Shown one piece after another: positions 1 through 5,124 of a stretch of 5,124 nucleotides of DNA. The position numbers and the translations under genes are program-made. The notes beneath the pieces were generated by a model. That model saw only the letters and a program-made list of their open reading frames with translations, did no database searches and was not told the origin of the DNA. Location: contig JALXDB010000321.1 of assembly GCA_026990615.1 (NCBI GenBank), forward strand, positions 1-5,124, given 5' to 3'. The DNA comes from Spirochaetota bacterium. Its GTDB lineage: Bacteria > Spirochaetota > B62-G9. Positions within the stretch are counted from its first letter, which is position 1. Every line of letters begins with the position of its first letter.

Positions 1-211
1 CCATAATACTATTTGTAATTTTTTTGAAAATCACACTTATTTAGAAATTTTTATGTTAAGATTGGTAGTTTACTTTAATAGAAAAAATATGATTGGTATA
101 TACCGTAATTTATTGCAACTTACGTAAATTGGAATTTTGTAAGTCTTTTTAAATGTAGTAAATCCGCAGATGGTAGGGCTATTTAACAATAAATATTGTA
201 TAAATTATGAT

Positions 212-217
212 TATAAT
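212..217 (+). promoter_or_regulatory. possible -10 box for the sensor operon
   Basis: The hexamer is TATAAT, identical to the sigma-70 -10 consensus, and lies about 200 bases before the start of the binding-protein gene. No good -35 hexamer is seen 16-18 bases upstream, where the sequence is only A/T runs. In DNA this AT-rich a chance match is likely, so this is a candidate only. Confidence 0.22.
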
Positions 218-242
218 ATTGTTATTTATTATTAGAGGAGAA

Positions 243-344
243 ATGTCTAAATCTATAAGAAATGACATTGTTTTTCAAAGGATTTCTGTCTCTACCTTAT
301 TTATCATCTCCATTTCTGATTTTACAAATTTTCAGCATTACTAA
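243..344 (+). CDS. possible 33-aa leader ORF (weak)
   Basis: This is a short ORF starting MSKSIRNDIV and ending before TAA at 342-344. A GAGGAG sequence at 235-240 sits only 2 bases before the ATG, which is closer than usual for efficient initiation. The product is not recognised; its middle is moderately hydrophobic and serine/isoleucine-rich. It follows the candidate -10 box and its stop lies inside the loop of the inverted repeat at 335-359. It could be a regulatory leader peptide, but it could equally be chance. Confidence 0.15.
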   Translation: MSKSIRNDIVFQRISVSTLFIISISDFTNFQHY

Positions 345-359
345 CGCGTAATTTAATGC
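335..359 (+). repeat. small inverted repeat before the sensor operon
   Basis: GCATTA (335-340) pairs perfectly with TAATGC (354-359). An alternative inner pairing is ATTAC (337-341) with GTAAT (348-352), which uses overlapping bases. The two hairpins would be mutually exclusive. There is no T-run after it, so it is not a standard terminator. The stems are short and AT-rich, and significance is uncertain. Confidence 0.25.
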
Positions 360-418
360 AGGTATATTTTTGGATATTGAAGATGGCATTTATCTGGTAG
401 GGAGGGATAAAAAAGACA

Positions 419-1273
419 ATGAGAAAAAGATCAATGAAAATAATTGAAAACAGATTAAGAGAAAGTTTTATTATACAGATATTTACTTTTTTACTTCTGG
501 TGTTATTTTTGGTGCCTAACTATAACAGTGCAGACGACATAAAGCCTTTTTACTGGGTAGACGATGAGGATTATCCGCCATTAATCTATAGTGGTACAAA
601 CGGAAAACCTGCAGGCATTTTTTATGAAATAATGATAGAAGCATTTAATCGTCTCAATATTCCCCTTAAAGTTGAGCTTTACCCCTGGGTTCGTGCACAA
701 AGAATCCTTGTCTACGGTAAAGCGGATGGTACTATTACGGTCCTTACGGACGCGAGGAAAAAACGTTGCATAGGTTCAGATCCTATTCTTCTTGTGTGTG
801 AGCACATATTTGTTAACAGAGATAATCCACATATAAAAGAAATAATGTCTATACGCTCAATAAAAGAATTACGTCCGTTTAAAATAGTCGAGACAATCGG
901 CTCGGGATGGACAGAGGAAAACTTAAAAGGATTTAATATTATATGGGTTCCGGATATGGATAGTGCTTTTAATATGTTAATCAAGGGACGTGTAGATATT
1001 TATATAGCAAATAGTTTCACAGGGGCATACTTTCTTAAAAAGAAGATAAAAGAAGGGAACTCATTCTCAGAAGGTTATAAGAGGATAATAACCAATCCAT
1101 ATCCATTAAAAACAATCGCTTTTCGTCTTCTCATTAGAAAAGATTCTTCTCTTGTCAACATAATAGACGATTTCAACGAAACCATTCGTCAAATGAAGAT
1201 GGATGGTACCGTCCAACATATTATTGAAGGAGTGCATCTGTCACAAAGTGGCAATGTTTATAATCAAAAATGA
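419..1273 (+). CDS. periplasmic solute-binding protein, SBP_bac_3 family
   Basis: Likely an extracytoplasmic ligand-binding protein of the polar amino acid-binding (family 3) fold. Residues 17-33 form a hydrophobic signal/anchor core after a basic N-terminus, with a plausible cleavage region around NYNSADD (34-40). The mature part shows family landmarks: GKPAGIFYEI (62-71), a W-x-RA element (90-93), ADGTITVLTDARKKR (102-116) with the usual ligand-contacting Arg at about R113, and GRVDIYIAN (190-198). The canonical Asp after the GRVD element appears to be Asn198, so the ligand may not be a standard alpha-amino acid. At 284 aa the length is normal for the family. The ATG at 419 is chosen because GGAGGG (401-406) lies upstream, though the 12-base spacer is long; the ATG at 434 has no better site. 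The stop overlaps the kinase start (ATGA), implying co-translation. No permease or ATPase gene is adjacent, so a sensory rather than transport role is inferred. Confidence 0.85.
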   Translation: MRKRSMKIIENRLRESFIIQIFTFLLLVLFLVPNYNSADDIKPFYWVDDEDYPPLIYSGTNGKPAGIFYEIMIEAFNRLNIPLKVELYPWVRAQRILVYGKADGTITVLTDARKKRCIGSDPILLVCEHIFVNRDNPHIKEIMSIRSIKELRPFKIVETIGSGWTEENLKGFNIIWVPDMDSAFNMLIKGRVDIYIANSFTGAYFLKKKIKEGNSFSEGYKRIITNPYPLKTIAFRLLIRKDSSLVNIIDDFNETIRQMKMDGTVQHIIEGVHLSQSGNVYNQK

Positions 1274-3162
1274 AATTAATAGTGAAACCCGAGTGGCTAA
1301 AGAGTAAAATTGGGAGGCGTTTTGCATTCTATGTAGTGCTAATAGGAATAATAATGGCCATGGTGCTTTCATTCATAATATCTTGTCAACAATACCGACA
1401 CAAGGTAACCTTTTTAGAAAAAGAACTCAATAGTATTATCTCAACTAACAGATCTTTTATAGAAGAAAGTTTATGGATATTTGACACTCGCCTACTGAAT
1501 CATGCTGTTAGAGGGTTCCTGGTAAATGGCGATATTGTGTTTGCCCAGATTACCGATGAAAACGGAAATATAGTTGTTAGCCATGGAAAGCTGGACATTG
1601 AAAATGATATAATAAAAACAATTCCCCTGTATCACAAGAAAGATGAGAAAAATATCTTTCTTGGCCATCTTACAGTAGCAGCATCAAAACTTCTAGCTAT
1701 AAAAGAAGCTAAATTATCGATTATACTAACTCTTATTCAAAGCCTTTTATTGATGTCATTTATTTCTCTCAGCATAATCTACATCTTCTGGCATCTTGTA
1801 TCCAGGCACTTAGTTACAATTCAGCAATACACTAGGCATATCACATTTGAAGAACAGAAAGAACCGCTTGTATTGGATCGTCCTATTAATAAACACACAA
1901 AAAACGATGAATTAACCAGTACGGTTGATGCCATTAATTTTATGTACAGTAAGGCTATTGAAGCCTATCGGAAACTGGAATGCGAGACATCTGAAAAAAT
2001 TAAACTTGAACATCAGCTTCGACATATCCAGAAGATGGAATCTATTGGTCGACTAGCTGCAGGTATAGCACATGATTTCAACAATGTTCTAAGTGTAATT
2101 ATAGGTTATTCAGAACTACTGCTTAAAGAAATTCCCACAAAAGATCCAATATATGAAAAGATAAATTGTATTCTTGATTCTGGAAGTAAAGCTGCTACAC
2201 TTACACGGCAATTGCTGGCCTTTAGCCGTAAGCAAGTTCTGGAGAAGAAAATCATATCTATAAATGCAATTATACGGAATTTTTTAAAAATTTTAAACAA
2301 AATTGTAGGCGAAAACATAGTTATTACAACCTATTTATCTAATGAAAACTGCTTTGTTGAGGCAGACCCAGGCCAAATAGAGCAGGTAATTATGAATCTG
2401 ATAGTAAATGCCCGAGATGCTATGCCAGATGGTGGCGAAATAATAATTGAAACTGCGGAGGTCCAGCTTGGCCAGCGATATGTAGAGAAACATCAAGAGA
2501 TAAAACCGGGACAATACGTTTTAATAGCTATTAGTGATACCGGAGAGGGGATGGATGAAGAAGTTTTGCCAAAAATATTCGATCCTTTTTTTACAACTAA
2601 GGAGCAGGGCAAAGGGACGGGGCTTGGTTTAGCTACCGTATACGGTATTGTTAAGCAACATGGTGGCTATATTTATGCATACAGTGAAAAAGGAAGGGGA
2701 ACAACATTCAAAATATATTTGCCTCTATGTAAAAAAACAGCAGAAGACAAAGAAAGTAAATCTGAAGCCATGGTATGCCCACAGGGGAACGAAACAGTAC
2801 TAATTGTTGATGACAATGCTTCAATTTGCCAGCTTATTGTGGAAACATTAAAGCCTCTGGGATACAATTGCCTGCTGGCTACATCTGGTAAGGATGCAAT
2901 TAGTGTACTCCACAAATATAGAGGAAAAGTCCACCTGTTGATCACAGATGTTGTTATGCCCGGTATGAGCGGTAGAGAGCTGGCGGAAATAATCAAGAGA
3001 GAAAGACCAGAGATTAAGGTGATTTTTATGTCAGGATACACAGAAAATATAATTGTCCACCATGGTGTGCTTGAGCAGGGAATTAATTACATTTCTAAAC
3101 CGATTACGCCTGCTACATTATCTCAAAAAATCAGAAGTGTATTAAATGATGACTCAACATAA
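1270..3162 (+). CDS. membrane hybrid histidine kinase (sensor-HisKA-HATPase-REC)
   Basis: An inner-membrane sensor kinase of 630 aa. TM1 is about residues 18-38 and TM2 about 150-173, enclosing a periplasmic domain of about 110 residues with a WIFD motif (69-72). A HAMP-like linker and coiled-coil segment follow (about 174-255). The dimerisation/phosphoacceptor domain has AGIAHDFNN with H268 as the predicted phosphorylated His. The ATPase domain has the N box (N376, N380), G1 box DTGEGM (423-428), F box FDPFF (437-441) and G2 box GKGTGLGL (447-454). The C-terminal receiver has acidic D514/D515, phospho-acceptor D560 in LLITDVVMPGMSG, S588 and K610. All catalytic residues are present. It has no visible Shine-Dalgarno and starts inside the upstream stop (ATGA), so translation is probably coupled to the binding protein. 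There is no DNA-binding output domain or separate regulator nearby; the REC domain may regulate the kinase or pass phosphate to an unlinked partner. The ligand is unknown. Confidence 0.93.
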   Translation: MKLIVKPEWLKSKIGRRFAFYVVLIGIIMAMVLSFIISCQQYRHKVTFLEKELNSIISTNRSFIEESLWIFDTRLLNHAVRGFLVNGDIVFAQITDENGNIVVSHGKLDIENDIIKTIPLYHKKDEKNIFLGHLTVAASKLLAIKEAKLSIILTLIQSLLLMSFISLSIIYIFWHLVSRHLVTIQQYTRHITFEEQKEPLVLDRPINKHTKNDELTSTVDAINFMYSKAIEAYRKLECETSEKIKLEHQLRHIQKMESIGRLAAGIAHDFNNVLSVIIGYSELLLKEIPTKDPIYEKINCILDSGSKAATLTRQLLAFSRKQVLEKKIISINAIIRNFLKILNKIVGENIVITTYLSNENCFVEADPGQIEQVIMNLIVNARDAMPDGGEIIIETAEVQLGQRYVEKHQEIKPGQYVLIAISDTGEGMDEEVLPKIFDPFFTTKEQGKGTGLGLATVYGIVKQHGGYIYAYSEKGRGTTFKIYLPLCKKTAEDKESKSEAMVCPQGNETVLIVDDNASICQLIVETLKPLGYNCLLATSGKDAISVLHKYRGKVHLLITDVVMPGMSGRELAEIIKRERPEIKVIFMSGYTENIIVHHGVLEQGINYISKPITPATLSQKIRSVLNDDST

Positions 3163-3368
3163 TAAAATAAAACTATGATACGATGGTCTGTAATTCGAAT
3201 ATAGAAATTCAAAAGCTATTTTAAGCTGGTTATACCGCACTAGACTTCTTAGTTTAAAGATGCTTAAATAAATATCAAATGACCAATCCAATTTCATATT
3301 ATTAACTATCTCACGATTTAATTATATTTTTATATTGATTTTTTACATAATAACAATTTGTTGGACTT
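3163..3368. other. convergent intergenic spacer
   Basis: This is the AT-rich spacer between the kinase gene and the 3' end of the minus-strand operon. No hairpin with a following T-run strong enough to call a terminator was found in either direction, and no coding sequence is supported. Confidence 0.5.
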
Positions 3369-4001
3369 TTATGTACCCTTTTGTTTAAGCCATTCTTGAA
3401 TAAAACGAATATACTCAGGGATTGGCATCATTTCCAAATCCTTATTTCTAAATCCTTCTTCTTGTCTTTTCTCACAAAAATCAGCCATGAATTCATTAAA
3501 TGCTTCCCAGATTTTCGTACCGCTGTCTGCATGTTGAATTTCATTCTCAACAAACCAGTTTCTAACTTGTAATACCAGTTCCTCAGGATTGTCATTGTGG
3601 TTTTTATATCTGATCCTGAAATATCTGATAGTGCTTTTTGATATCTATATTTTTTCTTTTCCAGAATAAGGCATTTCTTTTTATTGTAATAACCCTCTTT
3701 AAAAAATTTACATCCGATATCAAGACCAAGTTCAAAAGGCATATTCATCCTGTAAAACTCATTTGCTTTAACGGAACGTATACGGGAAAGATCATGTACA
3801 CTCAACATAGATTGTTCTATTAATTTACGTACTTTGTCTATTCTAACTACGCTTGAATCTAATCCCTCTGTTGCTGTTCTAGGAGTATAACCGAGGTAGA
3901 GAAATAGTGAAGATTAAGGGACGAAGAAGAGGTACATAAACACTATTAAATGGACAATTTATAAATACATTTTTTGACGAATCGTTATGTTGTGTAGTCA
4001 T
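3369..4001 (-). pseudogene. NDT/TIR-like Rossmannoid protein, frameshifted
   Basis: A gene of about 210 aa that reads through only if two compensating single-base frameshifts are corrected. The N-terminal part (from ATG 3999-4001) has NVFINCPFNSVYVPLL, and its frame runs to about 3900. The middle, in another frame, has LGYTPRTATEG, RIDKVRKLIEQS, VHDLSR, NMPFELGLDIG and YRYQKALSDISGSDI. The C-terminal part returns to the first frame after the A5 run at 3601-3605 and has HNDNPEELVLQVRNWF, ending TAA at 3369-3371. I recognise this as a widespread family usually annotated hypothetical. The first-strand VFINCPF, the HDLSR strand and the ELG motif resemble the nucleoside 2-deoxyribosyltransferase/TIR-like fold, where a Glu in that position is catalytic. 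That fold assignment, and a nucleotide- or NAD-directed activity, are inference. The gene begins one base after the DUF2188 stop (TAG-C-ATG), so it would be translationally coupled. The shifts lie at about 3896-3904 (one extra base) and 3601-3605 (one A missing). Sequencing error is the main alternative. Confidence 0.72.
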
Positions 4002-4002
4002 G

Positions 4003-4222
4003 CTAATTATTTGCCTTTTCCCATTGTTGAATAGAACCATCCCGCTTATGAATAATAATATCATATTCTGCTTTTCGCATCTTCCGGGCTTTCTGTATAG
4101 CAGTTTCTTTTTTTTGATATATCCTACTGGCTCTAGATGTACCTTTTTTTAATAGCCCAAACATTTTTCCGAGAAATAAAATGAATCTGTTTTAAATTAT
4201 TTTTCTTTGATTTTTTTAACAT
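4003..4222 (-). pseudogene. DUF2188-type small protein, frameshifted
   Basis: A gene of about 72 aa broken by one frameshift. The ATG at 4220-4222 has a strong GGGAGG (4230-4235) with a 7-base spacer. The first frame gives MLKKSKKNNLKQIHFISRK and NVWAIKK. The next frame continues with GTSRASRIYQKKETAIQKAR and EYDIIIHKRDGSIQQW, ending TAG at 4003-4005. The order (basic start, a strand ending in WAIKK, a SRIYQKKETAI helix, then an IIIHKRDGSIQ strand) matches the small DUF2188 fold, whose function is unknown. The shift falls in an A7 run (minus strand; T at 4144-4150), where one A fewer or two more would join the frames. The 220-base span is one more than a multiple of three, consistent with a single extra base. 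Mutation, sequencing indel or slippage-dependent expression are all possible. It lies between the small basic gene and the Rossmannoid gene in the same operon. Confidence 0.7.
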
Positions 4223-4229
4223 AACAAAT

Positions 4230-4235
4230 CCTCCC
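4230..4235 (-). promoter_or_regulatory. ribosome binding site of the DUF2188 gene
   Basis: GGGAGG on the minus strand sits 7 bases before the ATG at 4220-4222. It fixes the start of a gene that is otherwise obscured by a frameshift and supports it having been a real translated gene. Confidence 0.65.
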
Positions 4236-4249
4236 GTATTGTTCTTCAA

Positions 4250-4447
4250 CTATAGAGAGAAACTGGGAAATCTTGTATAGAGTCCTGGGTGTTCTTTTAA
4301 ATGTATCCATGGTACTACTTCTTTCAATTTCAGCAACCTTTCAAATTTATGCTGCGTCGAGCCATGGATTTACTTTAAGAGAAACCTCAGTCTCCTCGGT
4401 TTTAGCAGTTACCCTGATTTTTGCTCTTTTTTGGTAGGCTTTTTCAT
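4250..4447 (-). pseudogene. small basic protein of about 65 aa, unknown, frameshifted
   Basis: The family is not recognised. The ATG (4445-4447) follows AGGAG (4458-4462) with a 10-base spacer and begins MKKPTKKE, but this frame stops at TAA after 12 codons. The adjacent frame continues with VTAKTEETEVSLKVNPWLDAA. After a second shift a third segment reads KFERLLKLKEVVPWIHLKEH then PGLYTRFPSFSL, ending TAG at 4250-4252. The 198-base span is a multiple of three, so a one-base loss (in an A- or G-run within 4412-4444) and a one-base gain (near 4348-4352) would compensate. The polar, protein-like composition of all segments and the good ribosome site argue for a real, now disrupted gene. It starts 21 bases after the YwgA-like stop and ends 27 bases before the DUF2188 start. 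Alternatively the region holds only short chance ORFs. Confidence 0.5.
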
Positions 4448-4468
4448 GTATCAAGCTCTCCTTTCTGC

Positions 4469-5056
4469 CTAACGTAATGGGTTATTTCCACTATAAGATG
4501 CAGTATACTGGTTTTTAAGTGCCTCAATTGTTAGACAATTTTCTCTTTGAGCTAACTCTATTATCCTATTATAAATCGATTTAATTTCATCTTCAGAAAA
4601 TTTTGAGCCTTTCCATTCTTTTACTTCATTAATAACAGATTGCATTTTTATTATCTCATTATTTGCTTCTAAAGTTCTAATAACGAATAAAATTGTACTG
4701 GCTAACTCAAGGGTATTAAAATCAAATTTATTACCCAGTATCTTCTCCAAACACTTAAGTTTAATGTTGATTTTCTCTTTTATTTTCCCTGGTAAATCAT
4801 AAGTTAATTTTTTTGATTTTATGTAATAACGAGATCCTTTCTGGTCTAATTCATCCCAGAAAACCATATCGTCCAATACCATAGCAAGATCAACTGAAAA
4901 AGGCCCATATCTGTAAGGTTCGAAACGAAATTTTATCGGTAATCCCATCTCTTTTAGGAAAAAGTTGCCTTTCTGGATTGTAATCTTATCTAAGGAAATT
5001 TCTTTTTGGGATAAATAATTTAAAAGATAAATTAAAATATTTATACTCTGATCCAT
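4469..5056 (-). CDS. YwgA/Panacea (SocA antitoxin-like) protein
   Basis: An intact 195-aa soluble protein without signal or membrane segments. The N-terminal half has the pattern of YwgA and Panacea/DUF4065 proteins: a helical start (INILIYLLNYL), a KITIQKGNFFLKEMGLP helix (24-40), then FRFEPYRYGPFS (43-54) with the hallmark YGPFS, followed by a VDLAMVLDDMVFWDEL helix (55-70). The C-terminal half (about 85-180) is helical and ends in a WKGSKFSEDEI-type helix seen in related proteins. Panacea-domain proteins such as SocA are known antitoxins or proteolytic adaptors in some systems; the role here is unproven. The start is well supported by AAGGAGG (5064-5070) with a 7-base spacer. It is the first gene of a four-gene minus-strand unit and the only one with an undamaged frame. 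Family assignment rests on motif resemblance only, so a plain 'YwgA-like hypothetical' call is the safe fallback. Confidence 0.65.
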   Translation of the reverse strand: MDQSINILIYLLNYLSQKEISLDKITIQKGNFFLKEMGLPIKFRFEPYRYGPFSVDLAMVLDDMVFWDELDQKGSRYYIKSKKLTYDLPGKIKEKINIKLKCLEKILGNKFDFNTLELASTILFVIRTLEANNEIIKMQSVINEVKEWKGSKFSEDEIKSIYNRIIELAQRENCLTIEALKNQYTASYSGNNPLR

Positions 5057-5063
5057 CTTTCTC

Positions 5064-5070
5064 CCTCCTT
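5064..5070 (-). promoter_or_regulatory. strong ribosome binding site of the YwgA/Panacea-like gene
   Basis: AAGGAGG on the minus strand is a near-perfect anti-16S match, 7 bases before the ATG at 5054-5056. It confirms the start codon and suggests efficient translation of the first operon gene. Confidence 0.75.
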
Positions 5071-5097
5071 AATTAATACCTCGACTGAACCCTTCAC

Positions 5098-5111
5098 ACT
5101 GGATACCCAGT
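5098..5111. repeat. inverted repeat, possible operator of the minus-strand operon
   Basis: ACTGG (5098-5102) and CCAGT (5107-5111) are perfect inverted arms around a 4-base loop. They lie directly downstream of a TATAAC hexamer on the minus strand (5114-5119) and about 40 bases before the first gene. This is where a repressor would cover the transcription start. The arms are short, so chance is possible. Confidence 0.35.
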
Positions 5112-5113
5112 TA

Positions 5114-5119
5114 GTTATA
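5114..5119 (-). promoter_or_regulatory. possible -10 box of the minus-strand operon
   Basis: TATAAC on the minus strand matches the -10 consensus at five of six positions. Its -35 element would fall outside the window, so it cannot be judged. The position, about 60 bases upstream of the first start codon, is reasonable for an operon promoter. Confidence 0.25.
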
Positions 5120-5124
5120 TTAAC

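Larger units (their letters stand above)
1..418. other. AT-rich leader region without a full-size gene
   Basis: This stretch upstream of the binding-protein gene is very AT-rich and is broken by stops in all frames. No RNA gene or recognisable protein was found on either strand. It contains a perfect TATAAT hexamer (212-217), a short ORF with an upstream GAGGAG (243-344) and a small inverted repeat (335-359), each listed separately. The length suggests a promoter region with a long 5' untranslated leader for the sensor operon, which is inference. Confidence 0.6.

Noticed and set aside
113..141. A TTGCAA/TTTGTA promoter-like pair
   Set aside because: The -10 half matches the consensus poorly and the spacing match is easily expected by chance in this AT-rich stretch.
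2673..3041. A 122-aa minus-strand ORF inside the kinase gene
   Set aside because: It lies antisense to the conserved ATPase/REC coding region and shows no protein-like motifs or ribosome site; it is a shadow frame. The shorter antisense ORFs at 712-984 and 2106-2318 are rejected for the same reason.
3163..3368. A terminator between the convergent genes
   Set aside because: Only short AT-only or self-complementary 4-base stems were found (for example around AGCT repeats and AACAA/TTGTT), none with a stable stem and T-run.
3428..3808. A 126-aa minus-strand ORF as a stand-alone gene
   Set aside because: Its frame continues upstream of the Met with clear family sequence, and its last 60 or so codons are out of frame with the real C-terminus. 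It is the middle piece of the frameshifted gene at 3369-4001.
3381..3823. Plus-strand ORFs of about 60 codons (3381-3572 and 3638-3823)
   Set aside because: They are antisense to the reconstructed Rossmannoid coding sequence, with low-complexity Phe/Lys/Ile content and no ribosome sites.
3879..4064. A 61-aa minus-strand ORF as a separate gene
   Set aside because: Its second half is the N-terminus of the Rossmannoid gene starting at 4001. The first 21 codons overlap the DUF2188 3' end in another frame and lack a ribosome site.

Overview
The window is AT-rich bacterial DNA from what looks like a Gram-negative organism. There is a periplasmic solute-binding protein with a signal segment, and the histidine kinase is of the hybrid type common in Desulfobacterota, Nitrospirota and anammox Planctomycetes. 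The taxonomic guess rests on style only. No rRNA, tRNA, transposase or CRISPR array was seen.

Positions 1-418 are a long AT-rich leader with no convincing full-size gene. It holds a possible -10 box, a weak 33-codon leader ORF and a small inverted repeat. It is followed on the + strand by a two-gene unit overlapping by ATGA. The first gene (419-1273) is an SBP_bac_3-type periplasmic binding protein. The second (1270-3162) is a membrane-bound hybrid histidine kinase with a HisKA-HATPase-REC layout. No transporter permease or ATPase accompanies the binding protein. The simplest reading is that it serves, or modulates, ligand sensing by the kinase. Both genes are intact.

Positions 3163-3368 are a short convergent spacer. 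From 5056 down to 3369 the minus strand carries a tightly packed four-gene unit. First is an intact 195-aa YwgA/Panacea (SocA antitoxin-like) protein at 4469-5056. Then come a small basic protein of about 65 aa (4250-4447), a DUF2188-type small protein (4003-4222), and a protein of about 210 aa (3369-4001). The last appears to have a Rossmann-like fold of the nucleoside deoxyribosyltransferase/TIR kind, with an NMPFELG motif. The gaps between genes are 21, 27 and 1 nt, and the first three genes have good Shine-Dalgarno sequences.

The last three genes read as convincing proteins only if about five single-base frameshifts are corrected, several of them in A-tracts. They are therefore annotated as pseudogenes, with the caveat that sequencing or assembly indels could be to blame. 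If the frames are intact in relatives, the cluster would be a candidate toxin-antitoxin or defence-type operon, with a Panacea-like protein first and an enzyme-like effector last. That functional reading is inference.
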